Of a DNA stretch of 50,277 nucleotides, positions 1 through 8,127 are shown in pieces. The position numbers and the translations under genes were made by a program. A model generated the notes under the pieces. The model was not told the DNA's origin. It saw nothing but the letters and a program-made list of their open reading frames with translations, and did no database searches. The stretch spans positions 1 to 50,277 of the forward strand of contig VGLU01000009.1 of the NCBI GenBank assembly GCA_016882195.1, in the 5' to 3' direction. The DNA is from Thermoproteota archaeon (GTDB taxonomy: Archaea > Thermoproteota > Methanomethylicia > Methanomethylicales > Methanomethylicaceae). Position 1 is the stretch's first letter. Each line of letters begins with the position of its first letter.

Positions 1-5
1 AAGAT

Positions 6-1676
6 GTGATAGCAAATGAGAGACGAGACGCTTTCATGCTCTGCAACGAGGCAATCGCAAGGGGTGCCTTTGAATCCAACGTCAAGGTCGTTGCCTTTTA
101 CCCGGGCGCCCCGACCTCTGAGGTTCTGGATACCTTCTCGGATGCATTAGGAGCCCTCGACTACCAGATGAAGATCGCGCCCAACTCCTACATACCCATG
201 CTTGAACCGTCCTCTCCGCAGGAGGCGAAGGAAATGGTGAAGAGGGCCTTCGAGATCTCCGAGAGGCACGGGGTTCCGGTGATCATGCGGACGGTGACGA
301 GGGTCAACCACCAGAGCGGGATCGTCAAGCTGGAAGATATCAACATGAAGGAGTTCAAGAGGGTAAAGTGGAAGGATCTGAAGGAAGAGTTCACGACGCT
401 GGGCGAGGTCGCGCGGCAGAAGAAGCTGAGGATGCTCGAGAGGGCAGGGAGACTTGCTGAGGAGTTTGAGGGCTCGGAGTTCAACATCGTAAAGGACGCC
501 ACCTCTGACGTTGGAGTAATAACGTCTTCAGTTTCCTACCTCTACGTCCTAGAGGCGCTGAAGATACTGAACTTGGAATCGAAGGTCAAGGTACTCAAGC
601 TGGGGACCACCTACCCGATGCCCAGGGACCTCGTCGGGAACTTCCTTAAGGGTCTGAGGAAGGCCATCGTCGTGGAGGAGCTCTCACCCTATCTTGAGAG
701 GGAGGTCTGCGCCATCGCGAAGGACGCCAACCCCTCCGTGGCGATCTTCGGGAAGTACTCAAAGACATTCTCGGAAGCCTGGGAGTACAACCCGAGCATC
801 GTCGTCAAGGGCATAGCCTCCGCTCTGGGCCTGAAGTACCCAGATTACGATGCCGTCGTGGAGGAGGCAAGGAGGCTGAAGGGCATGATCCCGGAGAGGA
901 ACCCGACCTTCTGCGCCGGATGCCCCCACAGGGCCACGTTCGTAGCCCTTAACCAGGCCCTCAAGGCTCAGGCGGTCAAGGGCAAGGATCACTTCTTTAC
1001 CAACGACATCGGCTGCTACTCCATGTGGATCTTCCCGCCCATATCACACTCCGACAGCTCTCTATGCATGGGCGCCTCAGTAGGAGTGGCCAATGGTCTT
1101 TCACACGCCATCGAGGAGAGGCCTGTTGCCGTCGTCGGTGACTCCACATTCTACCACGCCACGATACCCGCCATCATAGACGCCGTACACAACGGGAACA
1201 AGTTTACCCTGATCATCCTTGACAACTCTGTGACCGCCATGACCGGGCAGCAGTCAAACCCTTCCACAGAGTTCACCGCTGGCTGGAGGCAGGGGAAGAA
1301 GGTCTCCATAGAGGGCATCTGCAGGGGGATCGGGGTTGGGTTTGTGGAGATAGTCGACTCGTATGACATCAAGAACAACGTCGAAGTCTTCAGGAGGGCG
1401 CTGGAGTTCGACGGGCTCTCCGTGGTGATCTCAAGGAGGGAGTGTGCCCTTTACGGCGACAGGAACAAGAGGAGGAGGGGCGAGCCGATCATCCCGTTCT
1501 ATGTTGATAAGAACATCTGCAAGAGACCGTACATGTGCCTGAGGACGTTCTACTGCCCGGCCTACGAGATAGACGGGGACAGGCAGCCCAGGATCTCGCC
1601 GGATATATGCGACGGGTGTTCGGTCTGCTCCAAACTCTGCCCGTTCTCGGCGATAAAGAGGCCAGGGGCAAGGTGA
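6..1676 (+). CDS. iorA: Indolepyruvate:ferredoxin oxidoreductase alpha subunit, internally shortened
   Basis: Thiamine-pyrophosphate 2-oxoacid oxidoreductase subunit that decarboxylates aryl pyruvates to aryl-acetyl-CoA and reduces ferredoxin. Seen: an N-terminal NEAIARGA and YPGAP region, a PSSPQEAKEM segment, the TPP-domain motifs CAGCPHR and GDSTFYHA with TAMTG, and a C-terminal two-cluster ferredoxin domain. Two oddities. About 80 residues normally lying between the YPGxP region and LEPSSPQEA are missing, and the first ferredoxin motif reads CxxxxxCxxxxxCP, with Pro where the second Cys is expected. At 556 residues it is shorter than the usual 600 or more. The frame is open to base 3, so the GTG at 6 is a plausible but unproven start. 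iorB follows 9 bp after the stop. Family assignment is firm; activity is doubtful. Confidence 0.88.
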   Translation: MIANERRDAFMLCNEAIARGAFESNVKVVAFYPGAPTSEVLDTFSDALGALDYQMKIAPNSYIPMLEPSSPQEAKEMVKRAFEISERHGVPVIMRTVTRVNHQSGIVKLEDINMKEFKRVKWKDLKEEFTTLGEVARQKKLRMLERAGRLAEEFEGSEFNIVKDATSDVGVITSSVSYLYVLEALKILNLESKVKVLKLGTTYPMPRDLVGNFLKGLRKAIVVEELSPYLEREVCAIAKDANPSVAIFGKYSKTFSEAWEYNPSIVVKGIASALGLKYPDYDAVVEEARRLKGMIPERNPTFCAGCPHRATFVALNQALKAQAVKGKDHFFTNDIGCYSMWIFPPISHSDSSLCMGASVGVANGLSHAIEERPVAVVGDSTFYHATIPAIIDAVHNGNKFTLIILDNSVTAMTGQQSNPSTEFTAGWRQGKKVSIEGICRGIGVGFVEIVDSYDIKNNVEVFRRALEFDGLSVVISRRECALYGDRNKRRRGEPIIPFYVDKNICKRPYMCLRTFYCPAYEIDGDRQPRISPDICDGCSVCSKLCPFSAIKRPGAR

Positions 1677-1685
1677 GATGAGACC

Positions 1686-2324
1686 ATGAGCTTCAACATA
1701 TTCATATGCGGGGTCGGCGGGCAGGGGCTTGTCCTGCTGACAAGCGTCATGGGGAACGCATGCGTTAAGAGCGGCAAGAGGGCGATAACCGGGGAGATGT
1801 ACGGGCTCTCGCAGAGGAGCGGGACCGTCTTCGTCCACATGAGAATAGGGAAGGACGCCTTCTCGCCCCTGATACCATACGGGGGGGCTGACATCATAGT
1901 CGCTCTGGAAGCGATTGAGGCACTGCGCTACGTGGAGTACCTGAAGAAGGGCGGTATAGTCCTGATGAACAGCAGGATCATGCGCCCGCCCGTCGAGACC
2001 TCCAAGATCATCCTGGAGAAGGGGTCAAAATACATCACCCTCGAGGAGATCGTTTCGAGGCTGAGGGGGTGGACGCCCAACATAGCGGTGGTCGACGCCC
2101 AAGGGTTGGCTAGGAAGGCTGGAAACGTGAACACAGAGAACACGGTCTTCTTGGGGTGCCTCTCGGCGCTTGAGTCGTTTCCGGTCGAGGAGAGCCACAT
2201 CAGGGAGAGCATATCGGAGACCGTGCCAAAGAAGACCATTGAGCAGAACCTAAAGGCCTTTGAGTTGGGCAAGAAGGGCTCCTACGACTCACTATGTAAA
2301 CTCGTTGCATGCAGGAAGGGCTAA
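1686..2324 (+). CDS. iorB: Indolepyruvate:ferredoxin oxidoreductase beta subunit
   Basis: Gamma-type (pyruvate ferredoxin oxidoreductase gamma domain) partner of IorA. Together they form the aryl-pyruvate oxidoreductase used in archaeal amino-acid fermentation. The N-terminus carries the glycine-rich GVGGQGLVLLTSVMG motif, followed by EMYGLSQRSGTV and ADIIVALEAIEALRY, all typical of IorB. The length of 212 residues is normal. It starts 9 bp after iorA, so the two are almost certainly cotranscribed. Unlike its partner it looks intact, which argues that the pair may still be under selection despite the gap in iorA. Confidence 0.92.
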   Translation: MSFNIFICGVGGQGLVLLTSVMGNACVKSGKRAITGEMYGLSQRSGTVFVHMRIGKDAFSPLIPYGGADIIVALEAIEALRYVEYLKKGGIVLMNSRIMRPPVETSKIILEKGSKYITLEEIVSRLRGWTPNIAVVDAQGLARKAGNVNTENTVFLGCLSALESFPVEESHIRESISETVPKKTIEQNLKAFELGKKGSYDSLCKLVACRKG

Positions 2325-2357
2325 AAGGGGAAAGGATTCCACGCCCTTCCCTTTTCA
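2323..2357 (+). terminator. Stem-loop and T-tract after iorB
   Basis: Just after the iorB stop an A/G-rich arm (AAAAGGGGAAAGG) can pair, with two bulges, with a downstream CCTTCCCTTTT arm across a short loop. The 3' arm ends in a T run. It lies between convergent genes and could end iorAB transcription. Archaeal terminators depend mainly on the T tract, so the stem may be incidental. Confidence 0.4.
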
Positions 2358-2406
2358 CCATAATAAATTAACTAAGAAGATCGTGAGGTTCCTTGTACCG
2401 CTCAAC

Positions 2407-2763
2407 TTATGGGCTCGATGAACCTGCGGACTCCTCGAACAGCTCGATGAGGATGCGTGCCTTTACCTCCCTGTTCATAAATGGTGGCATTCTCTCCCCA
2501 AGGTCAAGCGCCAGGACGACCGGATTGCCCATGGAGTCCGTAAACTTTACCTCCGCCACGTACTTCTTCTTCGGTCCAGAGGCGACGGCCTTCGTCATCG
2601 CCTCGTAGATCCTGCTTATAGCCATCTGGAGCGCCACCGGACTGGTCATGTCCTGGGGGGTCAGGGCCAGCTGCGTGAACCCTGCCAAGATCTCCCCGAC
2701 CTTCGCGGTTCCGTTAAAGATGCCTATGGTCTTTGCTTCCTTATCCTCTGGGACTATTGCCAT
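2407..2763 (-). CDS. Hypothetical protein, 118 aa
   Basis: I do not recognise this protein. It is a small soluble protein without signal peptide or membrane segment. The central part (about residues 15-60) looks helical, followed by a possible beta-hairpin (KKKYVAEVKFTDSMGNPVVLALDLGERMP written in part) and a charged C-terminal helix ending in a Ser-rich tail. The gene lies 62 bp downstream of another unknown gene on the same strand, so they may share a transcript. It is convergent with iorAB. Codon choice resembles the neighbours, which supports a real gene, but no function can be inferred. Confidence 0.6.
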   Translation of the reverse strand: MAIVPEDKEAKTIGIFNGTAKVGEILAGFTQLALTPQDMTSPVALQMAISRIYEAMTKAVASGPKKKYVAEVKFTDSMGNPVVLALDLGERMPPFMNREVKARILIELFEESAGSSSP

Positions 2764-2825
2764 TACCTGTCACCAAGACTAGTGGTCAGCACGAGACTTT
2801 TTTACTTTTTTATCTCTGCGCATGG

Positions 2826-3395
2826 CTAGAACCGCGCCAGATCGAGTTTGGAGTCGCCCTTGGTGATCCCCTTCTCGGATCCGCCCTCCTTCCTCAGCTT
2901 CTCCGTGGCATTTACAACACTCGAGGGTGTGAGTTCTACGTAACCCGCCTCAGTCATTTCCCTGAGCACCACGTTGGCGTCCTTCATTCCGGACCTGCTC
3001 ATATCATCAAAAAGCCTAAGCATTCCAACGCTCCAGTACTCGCGGAAGTACTCCTTCATCCTACCCATGTCCCTCTCCGAGGCGCGCGGTAGCTCCACCA
3101 CCTTGGGTACCGGGGGTTCCAGCTCCTCTCCGCTATCGTAAAATCCCTCGGGGGCCTTCAGTTTACCCGCATCGATAAGCTCGTTGACAACCGTCCTCAG
3201 AGTGTACTTGCCGACCTCCGTAGAGTCCGCCCACTTCTCTATCTCAGAGAACTCCACGCGCCCTCCCTTCTTCTTGAGGGTAGCTAGGATGGCCTTGGCG
3301 ACCTCATTAAAGGGATCGCTGCCTGCACTACTGCAAGCGCCGCCGCTGGTTTCGCCTTCACTGCCTCGAGGTGGGTCGCTCTCCAATCTGTACAC
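2826..3395 (-). CDS. Putative winged-helix DNA-binding protein
   Basis: An unrecognised 189-residue protein whose sequence fits a winged helix. After a low-complexity Ser/Gly-rich N-terminus (residues 1-25), residues 28-85 give a helix-turn-helix pattern: AILATLKKKGGRVEFSEIE, then a helix with YTLRTVVNELIDAGKL and a short wing. A second similar segment occurs near residues 140-175 (VVLREMTEAGYVELTP). No catalytic motif is visible. The start is a GTG preceded by a purine-rich GAAGGGAA stretch. It probably forms a two-gene unit with the 118-residue ORF downstream. A regulatory role is inference from the fold pattern only. Confidence 0.55.
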   Translation of the reverse strand: MYRLESDPPRGSEGETSGGACSSAGSDPFNEVAKAILATLKKKGGRVEFSEIEKWADSTEVGKYTLRTVVNELIDAGKLKAPEGFYDSGEELEPPVPKVVELPRASERDMGRMKEYFREYWSVGMLRLFDDMSRSGMKDANVVLREMTEAGYVELTPSSVVNATEKLRKEGGSEKGITKGDSKLDLARF

Positions 3396-3436
3396 CGTTC
3401 CCTTCCTTGTTCTAACAATCCTTTAACGCTATCCTA

Positions 3437-3766
3437 TCAATCAATTTTGAGCAATATATCGTTGCCCTCGACCTTCACTTCATATGCCGGTTCATCGCCA
3501 GTCTTCACGCGCAGGAAGCCAATCTTCGGTCCTGCGATAGATTTTCCTGTCGTTACGTCGAACTTGGCACCGTGCCTTGGGCACGTCACCATGTTGCCTT
3601 CAAGCCTGCCCCTGGAGAGGTCTCCTCCCATGTGGGTGCACTTATTCCCTATCGCGTAGAACTTTCCGCCTATGTTAACGATCAGGATCTCCTTCTCCCC
3701 GAGCTTGACCATCTTCATGGTGCCCACAGGGATCTCTTGGATCTCAGCAACCTTAACAAATCCCAT
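3437..3766 (-). CDS. Rieske-type [2Fe-2S] ferredoxin
   Basis: Small soluble Rieske protein, likely an electron carrier for an oxygenase- or reductase-type partner. The two cluster motifs are clear: Cys43-Thr-His45 followed by MGGDLSRG, and Cys62-Pro-Arg-His65-Gly. These supply two Cys and two His ligands to one [2Fe-2S] cluster. At 109 residues it matches the stand-alone bacterial/archaeal Rieske ferredoxin (NirD/BphA3-like) length and has no membrane anchor. A GGTGAG ribosome-binding site sits 5 nt before the ATG. It is divergent from the thioesterase gene; no obvious redox partner is adjacent. Confidence 0.9.
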   Translation of the reverse strand: MGFVKVAEIQEIPVGTMKMVKLGEKEILIVNIGGKFYAIGNKCTHMGGDLSRGRLEGNMVTCPRHGAKFDVTTGKSIAGPKIGFLRVKTGDEPAYEVKVEGNDILLKID

Positions 3767-3920
3767 AATTTCTCACCAAATACTGATCGAGTGATCCATT
3801 GTTGTGCTATAATGCTTTTCCCCAAGTGGTTCTCGCTGGCAACAGTCCCCGTTTATGGAAATTCTCATCGAAATCTAAACATTTTTTAAGCTTTTTATCG
3901 ATATTAGAGTTGGTGTTTTT

Positions 3921-4394
3921 ATGGATGTTGCGAAACGGGTAAGCGAGTCTGCTCTTGTCTCTACCAGGTGGATGTTTCCCTCCGATGCGAACCCTGCCGG
4001 AAACGTCTTCGGTGGGGCCATCGTCCGCTACATTGACGAGGTTGCTGCTGCCGTAGCCCAACGCCATGGACGGTGCAACGTGGTCATCGCCTCGATGGAT
4101 CGGATGGACTTTCACAAGCCGGTAAAGATCGGCGACCTCCTCATACTGAGAGCATCCGTCAACTACGTCGGGAACACATCCATGGAGATCGGCGTCCGGG
4201 TCGAAGCAGAAAACCCCAGAACTGGCGTGGTCGCACACGCCGCCTCGGCATACTGTACCATGGTAGCGCTGGACGAGAGCGGGAAACCCACGCGTGTACC
4301 TAGGTTAGTTCCTGAAACCGATGAGGAGAAGAGGCGTTTTCGCGAGGCAGAGCTACGGAAGAAGGCAAGGCTGAAGCAGAAGGAGGGTAAATAA
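3921..4394 (+). CDS. Acyl-CoA thioesterase, hotdog fold (YciA/BACH type)
   Basis: Hydrolyses acyl-CoA to free acid and CoA. Residues 12-45 show the family signature (FPSDANPAGNVFGG, then IDEVAAAVAQRH), where the Asp/Asn and glycine-rich turn build the active site between dimer subunits. A second hotdog-strand block follows (MDRMDFHKPVKIGDLL). The last 25 residues are a highly charged Lys/Arg/Glu helix, as in many YciA-like proteins. A TATA-like stretch near 3885-3897 lies about 25-35 bp upstream of the ATG, suggesting a very short leader. The gene is followed by a T tract. Confidence 0.9.
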   Translation: MDVAKRVSESALVSTRWMFPSDANPAGNVFGGAIVRYIDEVAAAVAQRHGRCNVVIASMDRMDFHKPVKIGDLLILRASVNYVGNTSMEIGVRVEAENPRTGVVAHAASAYCTMVALDESGKPTRVPRLVPETDEEKRRFREAELRKKARLKQKEGK

Positions 4395-4407
4395 CCCTTT
4401 TTTACAA
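4393..4407 (+). terminator. T-tract terminator after the thioesterase gene
   Basis: Immediately after the stop codon, AACCCTTTTTTAC gives a six-T run on the coding strand, the usual archaeal termination signal. The next plus-strand locus is a pseudogene. Confidence 0.45.
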
Positions 4408-4437
4408 GTTCCTACAAAAACAGGAGCAGTCTGATTG

Positions 4438-5283
4438 ATGCGTAGGACGCAACAATTCTGCTGTTCTCCGCCATCTTGGCGGTTGTATCAGTACAGCCCG
4501 TGTTAGCCTTCGACGCCGACACGCACTACTACCTTACCTACTATATCGCCTACTCGGCGGGATTCTCGCCGGAGGAGGCTAGGGTAACAGCGAGCGCTGA
4601 CTACGCCGTCGACTCCGCCGGTACCATCTCTGGTTTCTTCTACCTCATCAACAACCCCAACTGGCATGGTCTTACAACCCACACCACAAACGACCGCAGG
4701 GAGTCATACCTATGACAGAGGGCGTTAGGTGCGCTAAATTCGCCGCAGTGGAGCGGGAACGCGAATGAGAGGCTGATCCCGTTTGGCCAGTTCCTGCACC
4801 TCATCCAAGACAGGTACTCCCACGAGGACCACTTCCTTGCTGAGGTGTGGAGAACCATATCTGTGAGCCACAGATCAGACTGGCTCGCATAACAGAACAC
4901 CATCAGACTCGATGATAAATAAGACGGATGGCTACGTGAGGGCATTTTCTGCCCAATATAAAGGGCTCGCCATCAACAACACCGTCAACTGGGAGGGCCA
5001 CTCACAGCTTCTGGCCGACATGATAGCGGCCAACCCGAACCCGAAGTTTCTGGATCATTCGGACACTTCAGCAGGGCGTGCAGCGGTGGAGCGAAAGATG
5101 GGGCGCACCATACCCGCCCCAATAGAATTCACTTATGATTTGCTTGGCAGGCTGACCTCTCGATCTCAGTATCCGGACAACTTTTTGTTATTATACTTCA
5201 GAGTGCTGTTCGAGCAACTCCAAGGCGCCTCTGATCTGGGGAACAACGACAGTAATATCAGATGCATGCCGTCCCATTGGTGA
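4438..5283 (+). pseudogene. Decayed secreted protein gene (zinc-dependent phospholipase C/DUF6765-like)
   Basis: One ancestral reading frame is now spread over several frames. A start (ATG at 4438, MRRTQ) is out of frame with the signal peptide that follows (TILLFSAILAVVSVQPVLA), then FDADTHYYLTYYIAYSAGF runs to a TGA at 4713. After another shift the frame resumes as PQWSGNANERLIPFGQFLHLIQDRYSHEDHF, hits a stop, and resumes again from about 4912 (YKGLAINNTVNWEGHSQLL). The DADTHYYLTYY and FLHLIQDRYSHEDHF histidine motifs are those of secreted metal-binding hydrolase-like proteins. At least three lesions make translation as one protein implausible. The family name is from memory and moderate in certainty; the pseudogene call is firm. 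Confidence 0.75.
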
Positions 5284-5293
5284 TCGTCAAGAA

Positions 5294-5983
5294 CTATTTC
5301 TTGTACAGTTCGACCCACTTCGGGCAGTCGTACTTCTTCTCGGGGCAGATCTTCCTGCTCACGCAGAACGGTCCGGCGTTCTCGAACATCGTCGGAGCGA
5401 CGCCCTTGACCAGCCTGAGCATCTCCTCCGCAAGCCTCCTTATCTCCCACTGCGCTGATAGGCAGCACCTCAGTTCAAAGAAGTTCATCAGGGACCTGGC
5501 GTTCATGGTGACGGCGATCTTCGTCGGAGAGGCCTGTGGGAGGATGTACCTTGCGTCCTCGGTCGGGATGCCCATCTTCAGCAGGTCGGCGTAGCAGCCC
5601 CTGCACCGCTCCAAAGCTTCCAGGTATTTTATCTTGCTCTCTTCGTTGGCGGCGACGCTATCCGGCAGAACAAACTCCATCTCCTCCAGCCTCACGTACC
5701 TCTGGCTCTGCTGCGAGTATGATGCGATCCTGTGCCTGACCAGCTGGTGGCTGCACGCCCTCGAGATCCCCTCTATGGCAAAGGTGAAGCTTGCGTGCTC
5801 GAGGACCGAGAGGTGGCCGTCGCTTATGCGCCTCCTCAGTTGCCTCTTTATATCCTCGTCCTTCAGTTCACTCAGCGCCTTCGTGGCGCTGTACTTGGAG
5901 TAGCACTGCCTCGCCGCTGCGGCTACAACCCTCTCCGGATCTGGTGTATGCGCGATAAGGGTGACCTTCACGTCAATCGCCAC
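5294..5983 (-). CDS. thyX: Flavin-dependent thymidylate synthase
   Basis: Makes dTMP from dUMP with methylenetetrahydrofolate (or an archaeal analogue), FAD and NAD(P)H. The ThyX motif RHRIASYSQQS lies at residues 83-93, with the upstream SVLEHASFTF helix holding a conserved His and the downstream QRY. The 229-residue length is typical. The start is a GTG about 20-30 bp downstream of a TATA-like GCCTTTAAATTT (6002-6014 on the plus strand), so the mRNA may be leaderless. The gene is convergent with the decayed gene at 4438-5283. Confidence 0.95.
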   Translation of the reverse strand: MAIDVKVTLIAHTPDPERVVAAAARQCYSKYSATKALSELKDEDIKRQLRRRISDGHLSVLEHASFTFAIEGISRACSHQLVRHRIASYSQQSQRYVRLEEMEFVLPDSVAANEESKIKYLEALERCRGCYADLLKMGIPTEDARYILPQASPTKIAVTMNARSLMNFFELRCCLSAQWEIRRLAEEMLRLVKGVAPTMFENAGPFCVSRKICPEKKYDCPKWVELYKK

Positions 5984-6001
5984 AGATGGTTACGCTGTCT
6001 T

Positions 6002-6014
6002 GAAATTTAAAGGC
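6002..6014 (-). promoter_or_regulatory. TATA box of thyX
   Basis: Reads GCCTTTAAATTT on the minus strand, about 25 bp before the GTG start of thyX. This is the spacing expected for a leaderless archaeal transcript. Confidence 0.5.
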
Positions 6015-6676
6015 TATTCTCTGGCTCTCTCTTCCTTCCCGCGCCTGGATGTTCTCCCTATAAGGAGCTTGATGTAAGCCCAGACGCCGTTCTTGTCGAT
6101 GAACTCTGCCGCCTCGATCCAGTTGATCCTGAAGATCATCGCCATCATCAGTAGCATGAAGATGACGGATGCGGCAGTGGTTATAATGGGGTTGCCCCCG
6201 CCCAGAAAGATCTTGGCGATTTCGAAGGAGTAGCTTGCGGTGTAAGCCACAATTAAACCCAGCGTGAGCTTCCCGAGTATGAGCGCCGCAAAGAACCTCT
6301 TGAAGCTGTACTTCATCATCCCGAACGGTATAACAATTATGTCGTCCGGAAGGGGCAACGAGGCAAAGAGGTATACCGCGACCGCCCCGTACTTGCCCAG
6401 GAGGGTGCTGAAGCACTCCAGCTCCCTCTGCCTTTTTTCGCCGAGCATCCTCCACCCTCCCCTCCCGATCAGGTATGATACACACTTCCCAAAGCTCGCG
6501 CCTATGCCCACCGATATGGCGACCCACAAGGGGTTGAGGATTGTTGAGAGGAGGAAGATGGGAACCAGGTAGGGTACCGGCAGGAATGGGACAGCGTTCC
6601 CCAAGAGTCCGATTATGAAGGTCCCTGCGTACCCATAAGATTGCAATGCAGCAAGGATTACGTCTAGCCCGTTCAA
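6014..6676 (-). CDS. VTT/DedA-like (SNARE-associated) membrane protein
   Basis: Polytopic membrane protein of about 220 residues. Hydrophobic segments lie near residues 15-60, 68-90, 125-160 and 160-185. A glycine/proline-rich re-entrant stretch (GLLGNAVPFLPVPYLVPIF) and the later LFASLPLPDDIIVIPFGMMKYSFKRF resemble the VTT domain of DedA/TMEM41-type proteins, which act in lipid scrambling or membrane homeostasis. The start is a TTG; a TATA-like TTTATATGG on the minus strand lies about 60 bp upstream. It is divergent from padR. Family is fairly clear; specific role is unknown. Confidence 0.7.
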   Translation of the reverse strand: MNGLDVILAALQSYGYAGTFIIGLLGNAVPFLPVPYLVPIFLLSTILNPLWVAISVGIGASFGKCVSYLIGRGGWRMLGEKRQRELECFSTLLGKYGAVAVYLFASLPLPDDIIVIPFGMMKYSFKRFFAALILGKLTLGLIVAYTASYSFEIAKIFLGGGNPIITTAASVIFMLLMMAMIFRINWIEAAEFIDKNGVWAYIKLLIGRTSRRGKEERARE

Positions 6677-6800
6677 GTTTTCACTCTTCTGTTTTTGCCA
6701 CCGTAATACATCGTAAAACAGGGTTGACGTCCATATAAATCGTTTTGTATTTTTCGAGTAGCGTGACGTCCGCGCCTCAGCACTCGATCACCTCAGGAAA

Positions 6801-6847
6801 ATATATATAGGCGCAAGGATATCTTATTTGATATCGGTGATGATATC
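6801..6847 (+). promoter_or_regulatory. padR operon promoter with three GATATC repeats
   Basis: A TATA box (ATATATATAG at 6801-6810) is followed by three identical palindromic GATATC hexamers at 6818-6823, 6830-6835 and 6842-6847, each exactly 12 bp from the next. The expected transcription start, about 25 bp after the TATA box, falls within the array. Bound protein would therefore block initiation. The adjacent gene encodes a PadR regulator, so autoregulation is the simplest reading (inference). Confidence 0.55.
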
Positions 6848-7411
6848 GTGTTTGAGTCACCTTTGCCACCCCCTCTTTTCAGGCGTTGGATGACGCATAT
6901 GGCCGCGGTCCCAAAGGGGTTCCTGCGATACCAATTGCTTGAATTGCTATCCGACAAACCAATGTCGGGCTCGGAGGTAATGAACGAGATCGAGAAGAGA
7001 ACGAGTGGGCATTGGAAACCAAGCCCCGGCTCAATCTACCCCCTCCTAGCCTGGCTCCAGGACAACGGCTTTACAAGAGAGCTGCCGATGGAAGAGGACG
7101 GGATGAAACGCTACAAACTGACGGATAAGGGCAAAATGCTTCTCGAAGAACAGAGGAGGATGAAAAAGAGATTCGGAAGGGAGGCCAGGTGGGACCCGCC
7201 TTTTTTGGAGGCGCTGTGGTTCCATATACCGCCAGAGAAGAGCGTCAAATTGCAGGAATCAGTTAAAAGGTTATTTGCGGCGTTTCTTGATCTCAGGAGC
7301 GGTTTGGAGGAGAACCTCTCCGATCAGATAATTGAGGAGCTAAGGAAGATAATCGACGAATCCGCTGAAAGGTTTGAGGATCTGAACAAAAGGCTGGAAA
7401 AGCGAGGGTGA
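6848..7411 (+). CDS. PadR-family transcriptional regulator
   Basis: Dimeric winged-helix repressor. Residues 24-100 form the PadR domain: GFLRYQLLELLSDKPMSGSEV, WKPSPGSIYPLLAWLQDNGF, and the wing RYKLTDKGKMLLEE. The C-terminal half (110-187) is helical and acidic, fitting the PadR dimerisation region. The GTG at 6848 abuts the third GATATC repeat. In-frame ATGs at 6890 and 6899 lie closer to the conserved domain and may be the true start. The stop overlaps the GTG of the ABC ATPase gene, so it heads an operon with an export system it probably controls. Confidence 0.88.
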   Translation: MFESPLPPPLFRRWMTHMAAVPKGFLRYQLLELLSDKPMSGSEVMNEIEKRTSGHWKPSPGSIYPLLAWLQDNGFTRELPMEEDGMKRYKLTDKGKMLLEEQRRMKKRFGREARWDPPFLEALWFHIPPEKSVKLQESVKRLFAAFLDLRSGLEENLSDQIIEELRKIIDESAERFEDLNKRLEKRG

Positions 7412-8127
7412 GTGGTGGGAACATGGCTGCGCAGAACCAAGAAGTCATTGTCACAAATGACCTGTGGAAGATCTACCGATTGGGCAAGATAGACTACCCC
7501 GCCCTTTGTGGCGTCTCATTGAAGGTCAGGAGGGGCGAGTTCATCGCCCTAGTGGGTCCTTCTGGCAGTGGAAAGTCCACGCTCCTCAACCTGTTCGGAG
7601 CCCTTGACAGACCGACGAAGGGTCAGGTCCTGATCGACGGTGTGGACATATCCAGACTCAGCGACGACAAGCTCGCAGAGCTTAGAAACAAGAAGCTCGG
7701 TTTCGTATTCCAGACCTTCAACCTGCTGGCATATATGAGCGCGGCGGACAACGTGGAGGTCCCACTGATAGCATCCGGCAAGCCGAGCCGCGCAAGGAAG
7801 GAGAAGGCATTGGAGGCACTTGCTCTGGTGGGATTGAAGGGGTTCGAGCTGAACAAGCCGAGCGAGCTAAGCGGCGGGCAACAGCAAAGGGTTGCCATAG
7901 CGCGGGCACTGACAAACGACCCGAAGATAATCTTGGCGGACGAGCCCACGGGCAACCTCGACTCCAAGTCGGCAGCGGAGATCATCGGGGTACTCAACAC
8001 GCTCAACAAAAACAATGGGGTTACGGTTATAATGGTCACACACAACCTACAGTTGACCAAGTACTGCCACAGGGTCTGGTGGTTAAAGGACGGTATATTA
8101 GAAAAGGAGGTAGTACAGAATGCCTAA
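7408..8127 (+). CDS. ABC transporter ATP-binding protein (MacB/LolD type)
   Basis: Nucleotide-binding subunit for the FtsX/MacB-type permease encoded two genes downstream. Walker A GPSGSGKS is at residues 50-57, the Q-loop Gln at 102, the signature LSGGQQQRV at 154-162, Walker B IILADEP at 174-180 with the D-loop GNLDS following, and the H-loop His at 212. The order, the 239-residue length and the [15 protein letters not shown] block are characteristic of the MacB/LolD family, whose members power mechanotransmission rather than ordinary import. The start overlaps the padR stop and the stop overlaps the next gene, showing tight translational coupling. Confidence 0.95.
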   Translation: MSGGNMAAQNQEVIVTNDLWKIYRLGKIDYPALCGVSLKVRRGEFIALVGPSGSGKSTLLNLFGALDRPTKGQVLIDGVDISRLSDDKLAELRNKKLGFVFQTFNLLAYMSAADNVEVPLIASGKPSRARKEKALEALALVGLKGFELNKPSELSGGQQQRVAIARALTNDPKIILADEPTGNLDSKSAAEIIGVLNTLNKNNGVTVIMVTHNLQLTKYCHRVWWLKDGILEKEVVQNA

